Positions 47,339 to 58,202 of a DNA stretch of 64,000 bases are shown piece after piece. This DNA comes from Acheta domesticus (taxonomy: Eukaryota > Arthropoda > Insecta > Orthoptera > Gryllidae): positions 152,517,425-152,581,424 of the forward strand of contig JAHLJT010000631.1 of assembly GCA_031308135.1 (NCBI GenBank), written 5' to 3'. Under the pieces are notes generated by a model. The model made no database searches. It was given only the letters and a program-made list of their open reading frames with translations, and was not told the DNA's origin. Made by a program: the position numbers and the translations under genes. Position 1 is the stretch's first letter. Every line of letters begins with the position of its first letter.

Positions 47339-48081
47339 CCCGTCAGTAGGCGCGCTAAGTTTTGTAACAAATTGAGGCGCGCAGGGTGTCTCAGTCGCCC
47401 CACAGTAAAAATGTCAAGAAGACAATTAATAACAAACTATTTTATTTCTCTAATAAATACATGTTTATTTCCAAGTATTTATACATAGTTTGGAAACTAG
47501 TACAAATAAACTTTTAATTTTCAACAATGTTCTTTTTGCACACAACTTTCACAAAGCAGGAGGTCACGAATTTTCTCCTCATCGCGTGTAGAATACAATC
47601 CCTTCTGCGCCTAAAAAACAGTAAAAATTATAAGAATATAAGTAATATGATGTAAACATATTACAGAGTCCAACATACATTACAATATAATTAAATATGT
47701 ACAAATATATCACAATAATATAAATATATTAGAATCATATCATTAAAATATTCTCGAACAAAAGCACTTACCATGGTGTATATTTGAAAATAAAACCTTT
47801 CTCTTTGCCGTTCTGCTGAGATCTACTGTGAACAGCGTGGCAGGAAGCGATAACAAAGGTTGCGCGAGGTGACTCGGTGGCCCCCACGCAGTGCGCCATT
47901 GCCTTTGCGACGAAATTTCCAGGAAAGGATAGGAAGCAGTTGAAAGAGAAGAGTTGAGATATGTGCACAAAGCATTCCTCGAAAGGTATTCAGAAGCTCG
48001 CAAGATTATAAATAAAACTAAAAGTACAGTGAGCTCCAAAACAATGCTGGGTGACTCAGGTACCCCAAGCCTGCTGCCGGG
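47339..48081. mobile_element. piggyBac-like non-autonomous element (743 bp), TTAA flanks
   Basis: TTAA at 47335-47338 is followed by CCCGTCAGTAGGC. At the other end GCCTGCTGCCGGG is followed by TTAA (48082-48085). The ends pair in 11 of 13 positions. CCC...GGG ends at TTAA are the hallmark of piggyBac. Subterminal GTGTCTCAGTCGCCCC and GGGTGACTCAGGTACCCC also correspond. Inside, on the minus strand, a donor-like ATG/GTAAGT (about 47770) and an acceptor TGTTTTTTAG before 47612 bracket a possible intron. Confidence 0.65.
47520..47612 (-). pseudogene. Possible last exon of a piggyBac-type transposase
   Basis: After the acceptor-like TTTTTTAG the minus strand reads AQKGLYSTRDEEKIRDLLLC and then ESCVQKEHC and a stop, followed by AATAAA signals. 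The Cys-x-x-Cys near the end is reminiscent of the Cys-rich C-terminus of piggyBac transposases, but too few residues remain for certainty. There is no catalytic domain in the element. Confidence 0.3.
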
Positions 48082-49059
48082 TTAATCGGGCAAGAGGGGT
48101 TCGTTGCACCCAGAAGCAATTTTAAAAAAAATATTTTACGTGAAAACTATACAAGGTGTTAGGATAGCTTTTTGTGACTTTGTTTTTTGATGTTGTTTTT
48201 TAAATGTTCCCGCAACCATTTTACGAATTCATTATTAAATAATAAATAAAAAATCATTACCTTTTTCCAACCGCAACCGGGCAAGCGGGATCCATTGCAC
48301 ATTTGTCCCATAATCTGCGTGTAATATTGCATATTCTGTTTTTGTTTGGTCGACTGCTTCGTCTCCAAGGGTCGGCCAGATGTCGGTTTGCCAAACTCTT
48401 TTCATCGGGAAGTTAACTGACACTACGTGTGAGCGATTCTAAGATCGACGCCTTCAGAGACAGTATTGCAGCGGGTTGGTATGTAGCCGAGTCAGGAGTG
48501 TGAGTTTTTGAAGTCTTGTGTAGTCCACGTTTTGCGGGAAAACTACGCAGCGATAGGAATGTTGCTGACTCTGACTGAATGTTATAACGCATGAGATTAT
48601 TTATTGTTGATATTTCTAAGAATTTGTTGCGTACACAAAATGTAAGAAAACAGTCAAACAGGATTGAATAACCTGTATCATCTGTCAAACACACTCGTTT
48701 TCAGGGAAAAAGAATATTCCACATCTCAGAAAGTTTATAACAATGCCAAAAAAAGACGTCATTTGTGCCCTTGGGAGAGATGTAGGCAACAGAAATAACA
48801 TCGGTTTAAAGCCTATCTGTAATGAACACACCCAGGTAAACAGGATGTGGGATCTACAATAAGAGAAAAACTTATTAAAAACAAAACAAGTATTTTGAAA
48901 GGGTTTGTTAAACTAAACATACATATTACAGCGTTCTGTTTCATTATCCACGTCTAAAATGTACACCTTCTAGTTTAATTCCTTCGAAGACACTGCTGGG
49001 TCCGCTGGACCCCGCCTGCCCGGTCGCGTCAATAAAATAGGTTGCCCGGAAAGGGTTAA
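48082..49059. mobile_element. Second piggyBac-like end and internal segment
   Basis: The right end GGTTGCCCGGAAAGGG is followed by TTAA (49056-49059). Subterminal CTGGACCCCGCCTGCCCGG is matched, in inverse, by GGGCAAGAGGGGTTCGTTGC just after the middle TTAA and by GGGCAAGCGGGATCCATTGC at about 48283. So a second, related element lies directly next to the first, sharing its TTAA, with about 36 bp missing from its left tip. No transposase frame was found. Confidence 0.5.
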
Positions 49060-49380
49060 CGTTGCGTGCCTACGTGGCTCCGCCACCGCCGAAAGCAAGT
49101 TTGAAACCATTGTAAATCATTTGTACCTTTTCGGACTGCTTGTTCACAATTTGGGTTGCTCCAAAACAATTGATGAAGTTACCGCGTTTTCGTAATGACA
49201 ACTTCACCTTCATCATGCCAAACCAATTTAAACCCTTTTTAAATCGTTTGTTCCCCGCCTTTTTTTTATTTGTAACATCATAATATTTGTGTGTTCTAAT
49301 TCATAATGAAACTGAAGCTCTTTAAAACTGCATAGTGCCAACTTTCACGCCGGTAGTATTTACCATGTCAGCAATACGTG
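49060..49380 (+). repeat. Decayed tandem array, right part
   Basis: Units near 49103 (GAAACCATTGTAAATCATTT) and 49231 (AAATCGTTTGTTCC) continue the array of 46915-47338. Confidence 0.45.
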
Positions 49381-51534
49381 AAGAAAAAACATATTCTATT
49401 TGTTAGTCCCTCGCTTGCTCTCTTTTGTTCGTCCATAATATTCGATCGTTCCAATACCACAATTTACCTTCATTATGAAAGTGTTTCTCAGACGCCAATC
49501 GGTGGTTGTTTTCCCTGTTCCAATTTTTTTAGGTAGCAAAAAATCATGTTTCTGTTATAAATATGATGCAATTTTTCCCAGGTGTTTGTGGGAATTTGAG
49601 TCATTACACATACATGGTAGTGGCCAGGAGAAGAAAATTCGTGACTATTTACCTATAAACTTAAAATTGAGAATACATTTTTAAAATACTAGTTTTACTT
49701 TGTGTTATTTATTCACGGCCGTATCCAGGGGGAACAGGGGGGGCAGTTGCCTCCCACCTTAAATCATCGGAGATTTATAAAAAAATTGTATGAAATAAAA
49801 TTACTAGAGCCGGTTTCATCAACAGCCGAGAAAAGTTAAGAGTAGTTACTAAAGAGTGTGCATTACTCCATGTTAGTAACTCTCCAGTAGAATATAAGCG
49901 TTTCACCAAACTTCTGGAGGATTATTTTACTCTAGAGTACATAGGTACTCGCCGATTTACCCCGTGAACCAGCTGAACGCGCAATTTTTCATACTTGGCA
50001 GGATGGAGCTGGGAATACAAGCAGAAGGCATTACGTTACAAACTTGAAGCCACGTGAGGCAACAATCCACAATATTGCTGGCCCCAAAACGCTTGTAGAC
50101 GTCCTCGTGTTGAGGTGTGTTTTTTGTCATAGTTTTTAATATTTAAAGGCCTTGATGAGATTTAAAAAGCTACCGTAACAGTTCGTCATGGTTACTTGTG
50201 TGGCTTACTGCTGTATGAATAGTTCGGGAAAGCCGTGAATTATTTTTCTCATGTAAGTAGTTTTTTATAATGGTTTGAAGGACAGTAAAATTTGAAGAAA
50301 TTGGTTAATTTTCATGATTTTTCTCTTCATTCCAAAGGAGAGTAGTATGGATTAGAGTTGTGCGGCAACTGGCAGCGTTGGCGTACAGCACGTTGTACAT
50401 ACAGTACCACAAGCAAGTTCTTAACATTATGTTAACCCAGCACATTCCTTTTCTGTCCAGCTTCACACTAAAATTAGTGGTCTAGTCAACTGGTGATCAA
50501 AAGAACGCGATCCACGAAAAAAACGGAGGTTTTCTTCTTAGAGATTTTTTGTTTTTTGTTTATGAAGACGCTGAATTCGAATTTGATGTTTATCACTTCA
50601 AAAATGGTCAGCTTCACAGATAAAATTGCAAAAAATCCTGAACATTTTACCGTATTTTCTGTTTTTTGCATATGAATTCAAAACTATGCCATTTATTGGC
50701 ACAATTGCTATTTACACAATTAAAGTGAATAAAATATCCTACAAAATACCTACTTTAACTTTAATTTTCTGAAGAAAGGTTTAGGCGCTAGAGAGCGCTG
50801 AATAAAAGGTTATTTTTTGAGCTTTGGATTAATGCGAGAGAACAGCCCTTTCTAGCCATCCTATCTCGCGGCAGCGCATAGTTTCACTTTATCATGTTTG
50901 GAAACAACTATTCTAAACAAATAATCGACATTGTGAAATGAAACACTCCGATACTCACAGAATCAGTAGTGAGGTATTTGCTCGCGTGAGGTTTCTGTAA
51001 ATCCTTGAAACATTTATCATAGGGTATATGTGCTTTAACTATTTTTGGATGTGGAATAAAATCACCGTTAATCACATTTATCAATTCTTCAATGGTAAAT
51101 TAGTATTCCTCACCACTGTTTGCAAGAAAACTAAAAACAGTTTTGCATTGCTGATTCTACATCATCCATGTAGGACCTGATTACGATTTGTGTTCCTATC
51201 TTCTTCGGGGGCTGGAGCAGTGCTTTCATGCACATCAAACAGGCATGTACATCAGCAACTGACAAGTCATGTACTACCCCTAATATACCAATACTTCAAA
51301 AATCATCATTACAATTTCTCGCGAATCATGAAACAGTTTCTCTAACAGCTAATTTCCTTACGGGATACACTAAATATCGTTTCCAGGGAAGATTTTTGTT
51401 TCGTCGCAAAATCCCATGGTACCACCTCTCCACAAATAAAGCAACAAGTTTTAAAGGCAAAGACAGGAATATATGAACGTAGTTGATGTGATTCTGCTTC
51501 TTCTTGAGTTTTCTTCACGTAAGGAGAAATCAAT
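49381..51534. other. No gene; some element-end-like sequences
   Basis: 49722-49765 is G-rich (ATCCAGGGGGAACAGGGGGG, CAGTTGCC) and resembles hAT-type ends like the one at 62811-62855. 49806-49920 (GCCGGTTTCATCAACAGCCG, GCGTTTCACCAAACTT) recalls a DNA-transposon end. Neither has a visible partner. The remainder is AT-rich with no motif. Confidence 0.35.
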
Positions 51535-51737
51535 TTTACTTTCTCTTTACTGAGTAGACAGAAAATTATGTAAGGTTGCGCGATAACAATGTGAAGTTTC
51601 GTCAGAAAAACCCTTACTAGACGGTCCTGATAACAAAAAGTGGATAAATACAGTTGCTAAATTTAGAAAAAAAGACCCTAACAAGTGGTGTAGCCAGAAT
51701 TCATGTTTTGGGGGTCCTTGATACCGTGATACAGAGC
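51535..51737 (+). repeat. Solo family A left end plus junction piece
   Basis: 51535-51675 (TTTTACTTTCTCTTTACTGA, TTGCGCGATAACAATG, ATACAGTTGCTAAATTTAGA) matches the left end of the copy at 9098. 51676-51737 (GGTGTAGCCAGAATTCATG, CTTGATACCG) matches 10402-10460. Confidence 0.6.
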
Positions 51738-53022
51738 TTTTACTTTTTCGTATACGTACGTGTACGTATACGGAGTGTATACATAGTACAGAGAAAGTTA
51801 TGTAATGCTGTGGAAATCGACAAGTGTATTTTAAGCTTTCAACGGAAATACACGTTTTGAAAAATGTCTTTTTTCAAACCGTCCGTCCGCCCGTCTGTCC
51901 GTTTGTGGATACCATTAGTGCCTAAACCATACGTGGGATTTTTTTCCAAAATGGATAATCCCCGATCTCGACTCAAGGTGCTGCAATGTTGAAAATATTT
52001 CTTCAAAATTTGGGTGTACTTGACATGAAGCCCCCCGGAGATTTTCAATTTTTTTCAAAAAATCATACGCATAATTATTTTTTTCACTAACGATATGTAG
52101 ATTTTTTTAAACTTTTAGTAGTTTTCGAGCAAGATTGCATGCAATATGTGCTTGATAAAAAAACAACAAAAACAAAGATTTTTCAAAATCGACTCCACAT
52201 GTTTTCTTTAAACTTCGGCAAGAGTAGTGGCTAATTTACTCTATGACATGACATAAACGCAATATTGCTACATTCTTTTGTTTTTCAAAAATGTATTTTT
52301 TTTACTTGTCTCTCACGTTGTTGGTATTTACATTAGCAGCAATTTATTCACATTATTATATTTATGAGTATATGTGTTTTAAATAATTTCATGTAAAGTT
52401 TCTAGAAAACTCATCCGTTTTATTTAAAAACTAGTTCAAATTTTCGCATTTTCAGAAACGCTCAAACCCCATTTTCTCATAAATGGTTTCAAATTTTTTC
52501 TTCGAACTTTTCGAACGGGTGGTGGTAATTGCACTCTTTATTATGACGTAAAGTCCTTTTTTCCCAAAAATTACACAAATGTAATTTATTGGAAGGTCTG
52601 TCACACTGCTAAAATGCACAATTTCAGCTATTTGTAAGCACTATAATATTTCTGAGTTAATGTGCTTCAAATGACTTCTAATGAAGGTTTTCGAGAAGTC
52701 AAAAATGTTTGGTGAAAAAGAGCTTCAATTTTCGTTTTTACAGTAGCACTTAAACGCCATTTTCTTAAAACCGGCTCAAAATTTTTGAAAGAAAATTGCC
52801 ATTTAGAACGAGGATTTACTGTTCTTCAATATTCTTAAAAATAAAATTTCCGTTCGTGTATTACGAGACCGAAAAATTAAGAAAATGTCAAAAGAAAGTA
52901 GTTTGGGCGGCGATAGATGGCAGCAGGCATGAGTATGTGGCAATTCCGAATAGCTAGCCGAGACCAAAGGAAATAGAAAGCTAATACGGGAAGGTCTGTG
53001 CCATTCTGTAGCAGCACTAGTT
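51738..53022 (-). mobile_element. Family A element, near full-length, minus orientation
   Basis: Read on the minus strand, it starts at the head (complement of GTAGCAGCACTAG at 53008-53020), passes all family blocks and the GGACAGACGGGCGGACGGAC run (about 51878-51900), and ends in the terminus with CATTACATAACTTTC, an ACGTACGTATACG-type palindrome and AAAAGTAAAA (51738-51810). It is about 1285 bp and non-coding. Confidence 0.75.
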
Positions 53023-55547
53023 TTATGATGTCCTTAGCGACCATGTTTGTCATCCATGAATTACGACCAGTAGCACACGTGTCCATGATTATTCTTTTAA
53101 TTTTGATGTTAATTTTCGACTGGTACAAAATAGGGGAAGCTACAAAGTTTTTTCTCACATTTGAAATTTTTGAATTTCTTTACCTGATTTATTTATAAAC
53201 TGTCATTTGCCCTTGTGTATCAATATACTACTTCACACACTTGTCACGCACACTTGTCACAGACATCACACAAAAGTCAAACAAAATAATAAATTCGAGA
53301 GGGATTGTGAACACGGAGCACCGGTTTGAACCTTGTATCTGTTCTCTCGACAGAGTCCCCACCTGGTGTGAATTTGCTGAAGCTCGTTTGAAAACGTCTG
53401 AGAGATCACTCGAAGAAGACCTTGTAAAAGTGAAAGCAGATGCCGCTAGATGCCTCTGCTCAAGTGTGATTCATCCTTTGAATGATTCTGATGGAAGGGA
53501 ATTGTTTGCCAGAAATTTATTATATTCCCCCAAACGTTATTGACGTGAGTCAAGTGTCGAAGTCTGCTATTCCCTTAATTCTTACGTCAGATTCAAAGTT
53601 GTCAAAAAATCTGGAAAGTCTAAAATTATATGTTTTTTCAATAAAATTGGGAAATTAATTTAATATTATATTTAATAGGCTACACTCTCGGAAGAAATAA
53701 AATATTTTCGCGGAAGTATTGTAACTATTTTATTAAAAACTGTAATTAATTAATCTTTGGAAACTGTGATCTATGTTCTTACATTCAAGTCAACAAAAAC
53801 ACACACAAAATAAAAGTGGTCAACAAAAACGTGGTCAACGGGGGATTTTGATGGATTTTTGAATAAAACTATTTCGTTTAAAATAGAGCATAATCTGTAT
53901 TAATATATAAAGTCACTAGGTAATTGCGTCAAAGCGCAGATAATCTCTCAATGTATTGACTGGACCAATATCAATGAAACTTTTGTGGTAGCTTCCTTTG
54001 AAGGTCAGGATTTCTATAGCCTATGAGTTACAACCGTAAACCTTAATATATTTACGAAATAATTCCTTTTCTGGATCTTTATCGTTTAGCATTACATCAC
54101 AGATTCAAGAGTGCATCAATGCGCAATAGTTGCTCACCAACAGAGGATGACAAATGAGATCTACGATTGAGTTCATCAATGTATAGAATTGCGTATCTAT
54201 AGGATAAATGAGGACGGTTCGTTGATTTTACTGTCAATTGTCTAAACTGAATTATCACATTTAAAAATAATTTTGACTGATTTGCTTTACACTATTTATA
54301 AAAGTTACTTAGGTATTGATTTTAATTGTATCTAAGTGTGATTGTATTAAGTATTCAAGAGATAAGTATGAAATTATTGGAAAATGACATTTTGCAGATG
54401 GATGTTTGATATTGTCGTAAAATAGTACGAATACACATGTTTTCTACATGAAATAGTTATTGATTTGGTTGCAGTACATTCAGAATGACTATTACATATT
54501 TGAAGGTTGCAGGAGTGAAAGTGAAATATATATTATGAATAATTTACGTACATTTCAGAAACTATGACAGATGTATTAATTTGTGTGGCAGAAGGATGAA
54601 TTTGTGTATTTTCTTAAAGTACCTTTGAGTGATGAAGGAATGATTATTTAAATTGATGAGTGTATGGTCGGCAAAAAGTAGTATTGTTGAAGTAAAAAAG
54701 AATTGAGAAATAAAAGGAAATGAATCATCATCGTTTTTCGTCAACATCGTTTTTCAAGATTGTTGAAAATAGAACAAGCGAGGTTAAGATAACAGAAAAA
54801 CGTAGGTCATGGCGGGATCCACTGTGTGATCTCGGATTTTTGGAGTTATTTTAATTGTCTAAATGGTTAATGGCACCTTTCCGTCAGCCACTATATATCA
54901 CGGACGCTAAACCGCGTAATCGAAATGCATTAAATCCACTTTATTTATATTTATCTTTCACATGCCTCGGCGTGGGATCAATTTCAAGCTTTTCTTTACA
55001 AATACGTCAGAAGAAAAATAATATGAAAAACGAAAAGTCTTATAGTGTGGCAACGAGATGAAAGTATGCCCATAATATATAAAATTCCACAAAAATATAT
55101 GACTATAAGTATTTTATTTTTAGTTTAGATTTTTGTATTATTTTTAGGTATAACGCGAGTAAAGTTTGGGGGTGGGAATTCCAATTTAAAAAAGTAGAAC
55201 ATCTTTAGAAAGACAGAGTATTTCCGGGAAGAGGGAGAGGCAAAGAGACGTTGGACGAAACGGAGCGGTACAAATACAAATAAGCTCCGGCGAAGAGCGG
55301 GAATGGATGTAATACCTCTTCCTGTCTAATAAATTACTGTGATAAAACCCCGGCAACGTGGGGTACTTAGCGAGTATAAATTTGTTAGTATTTTAAACAT
55401 TTATTTTTTATAAAATAATTGTAAATTGTGAATTTAAATGTCTTATGTTCGCAGTTATGTGACTTGGAATGGCAAATACGTGGGCCGTAATGTGTATGTC
55501 GCCTGGGATGTGACCTTGTTATCATGTATTTCAATTCTTCAGATAGT
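53023..55547. other. No gene recognised; possible LINE tail near 55200
   Basis: The frame 53241-53543 (RFEPCICSLDRVPTW, then KVKADAARCLCSS) is unremarkable and of unknown nature. At about 55225-55335, EGEAKRRWTKRSGT and a following AATAAATTACTGTGATAAAA might be the end of a LINE, but this is weak. The rest is AT-rich. Confidence 0.35.
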
Positions 55548-55900
55548 TCATAGCATTGGTCACCCCAACAGAGGACTCGGATGAGCGTAGCTGAGAACCG
55601 GCATTGTCCCGGTCTCTGCAACGACTCTGACCTGGAGGTTCTGGAATCGAGTCCGGGAAAAGCGGGTTTCGACGCCAGCTAGAAAGCTACGTCGAACTCA
55701 GCCACTGTCTGGAGGACAATTCTAGCGGTAGGCTGCTCTGATCGGTAGATTTTCGTCCTCCAATTAATTGCAGGCGAATACCCTAACAAACGGGTCGCGA
55801 GCTGCGGACGACTTTTCCTTCTTTCTCGTATCCTCTCCCATTACTCGAATACCTTTACACTTGCTTTCTCTACTTTATCGCACATATCGGGAGCTTAGAG
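55548..55900 (+). mobile_element. tRNA-derived SINE type 2, diverged and truncated
   Basis: Shares with 43356-43700 the B box region (GGAATCGAGTCC), GGGTTTCGACGCCAGCTAG, GTCGAACTCAGCCACTGTCT, GGCTGCTCTGATCGGTAG and CCTAACAAACGGGTCGCG. The 3' half is missing. Confidence 0.65.
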
Positions 55901-57089
55901 CTTGTAGAATGCGCGTATAACGCGTATAACGATAAATAGTGTAACCGAATTACGCTCTTATGATTGAAAGTCGCGTTGCCCTTGCCCAGTGAGGGGTGAG
56001 ACATGGTCGTAAGCAAGAATCGTCATGTTCATTCCCATGGGATATCCAATGAATCCTGACATCAGCTTACATGCTTAGTTTTCTTATGTTTCTATTTAGT
56101 GATACATCATGTTATAAAATACTGAAGATTGTGAATATGTTTATCAAGATTTGGTACTACATTCCATCCATAGACTTAAGTAGCCCAACAGTCCGATGAG
56201 TAAGAGAAATATAGCAGAAGCGATGCGGAAGGAAGTATCTAATTTAGCAGTATGTGAAGCAATATGCGAACTGTTTTAAAAATTGCTAATAAAAAATTTT
56301 AGTGACTCAACTGAAACAGTGAAGACAGACAGTCAAGTGAAGACGGGTACGTAGCTCCAGGAGTTGCAACGGAATCCATTACCCCTGCTTTGAGGGAATT
56401 TAAAAAAGCTGTTCAGCCAATTTAAAGTGATCAAGGAAGTAAAATAAGACACCTAAATTTAAAAATAGGGTTCTCGAATTTTGCTGGAATTAGACCATTA
56501 TTTCAAGTATAAATTACCTCCGCACCCTTTAAACCAGGACCACAACCAACTCGGATGTTATCGGGACACGCTCCGTTTGGGGATTAGCTTTATAAACTAG
56601 GCCTGGTGGACACGCGTGAAGCTGGCCGGTGCTGCCTAACCTCCTAAAGAGACTTCTGCGGCTGCTTTGCGCAACTTTAGGCCATGGTTTGTCAATTTAC
56701 TTTGCAGCCCCAAATGCGTTCGCACCCGAACACTATGGAGGAACTCTCTCACAGGCCTTTCGACTTCCTATTAAATTCAAGTCCCAATTAGAACTTTCAC
56801 AGAATTCATTTTAAATAAAAGAAACTTTTAACATCCAAATAAGACTAAGTGAAGTTTAGAAGACTGGCCGTTTAGGTAAATTGTAAGTTATCTAACTTCT
56901 CTTATGCTTAAATATCTCGTGTTTACTGTTAACATTTCACTTGTGTCTATAAAACATAGCTTTCTTCTCAATATTGTTAATTAGGTAGCTAATAGTTAAA
57001 TGTTCTCAACTCATTTTTTGTCAATCAAAATATTACTTACTTAAAACTTGCAAATACGAGTCCATCGTAGCCTGTACACATTAGGTAAT
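55901..57089. other. No gene recognised
   Basis: Mixed AT-rich DNA with a balanced stretch at about 56520-56760; no motif. Confidence 0.4.
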
Positions 57090-57249
57090 TACACTCATCG
57101 TGATAAAAAACGCTGCACCCAGAAAGACGAGGCGGATTGCGATCATTGCTGGCAGGCAGGTAGACGGTACCACGTGTATAGAAAATGATTACACTTCCAC
57201 ATTTGTAGTACCAACATTTATTGCGCTACACGGTCACAGACGGTAAATG

Positions 57250-57974
57250 TTAGTATGGCATTGGACCGCCATGTTGGCGAACACACGCGTCCAGACGTCG
57301 TCGCATGGAGTACAGGTCTCTAATGGAGTCCTGTGCTAGGTCATGTGATGCAGCCTGCATCTGAGCGCGCGGTTCTTGCAGATTAGTGGGTAGGGATGGG
57401 GTCCTGTTCGCACGCTCCGTAGTACCCCCAACGTTCTCGATTGGGGAAAGTCCTAGCAATGCGGCTGGCCATGGCAGAGTATCCACGACTGCAAGGCATG
57501 CTCGGGAGATGGCTGTGGTACGCGGACGCGCGTTTTCCTGTTGAAGTAGGGCATGGGCGCTGGCGTTCATGAACCTCAGGGCCGCCGGTTTAGGATGTCC
57601 TGAACGTACTGTGCGGCTGTCACTGTCCCTGAGGAACACTAACGGTGAACGGACACTATAGGATATCGCCCCACACCATCAAACCAGGCTGGCGGAACGT
57701 GTGATGGAATAACATAAACCACTCGTCGAGGCGCCCCCCACTCCCCCTTCAGACACGGACCCAGTGCTCGATGCCATTAAGACAGAAGCGGGACTCGTCG
57801 CTGATGATGACCCACTGCAAATCTACATGGCCCCAGGTCCGTCGTTCCCTACACCAGGCGAGTCTGTAGCGACGTTGCTGGGGTGTGAGAGGCAGGCGTC
57901 GTAACGGTCAGCTTAAGGAGAGCCCTGCGTTGTGCCACCGCCTGCCAGAGGTACTGGCACTTACAGGATATGAC
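57250..57974 (-). pseudogene. Tc1-like transposase, catalytic and C-terminal part
   Basis: Minus-strand blocks: LPLTPQQRRYRLAWCRERRT, WVIISDESRFCLNG (first catalytic Asp at 57797-57799), then a stop and frame changes. A later frame, clear from about 57620, has ALRFMNASAHALLQQENARP, where the second catalytic Asp of the usual QQDNARPH block is Glu (57535-57537). TLPWPAALLGLSPIENVGG follows with the third acid, Glu. It ends RRRLDACVRQHGGPMPY and a stop at about 57250. The N-terminal part lies beyond the hAT-like insertion. The family cuts and pastes DNA at TA sites. This copy is inactive through frameshifts, stops and the insertion. Confidence 0.88.
57967..57974 (+). repeat. hAT-type 8-bp target duplication, left copy
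   Basis: TATGACAG is repeated at 62856-62863. Confidence 0.88.
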
Positions 57975-58202
57975 AGCAGGGGCGGGATTTCGGATCTTTT
58001 ATTGGGGGGGCAAAATTCGGCGCTATTATAAATATCAAAATATTCGTTTACATGCTTTAAGTTAATTAATTGTGCTGCAATTATACACATTGCTTTCAAT
58101 TTTGTTAATTATTATTGAATGTTATTAATTATATTAGTTGCACACAGCGGTGAGATTCCGCATTGTTACTTGAACGGTCCGAACTGTTAATTCAACGATA
58201 CA

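Noticed and set aside
49806..49920. PIF/Harbinger-type end (GCCGGTTTCATCAAC)
   Set aside because: No matching inverse end or target duplication found within a reasonable distance.
53241..53543. 100-codon frame as a possible gene
   Set aside because: No motif, no splice or promoter support; the length is within chance expectation for a window this size.
55200..55340. LINE 3' end with RRW-type tail
   Set aside because: The similarity is limited to a few basic residues; too weak to call.
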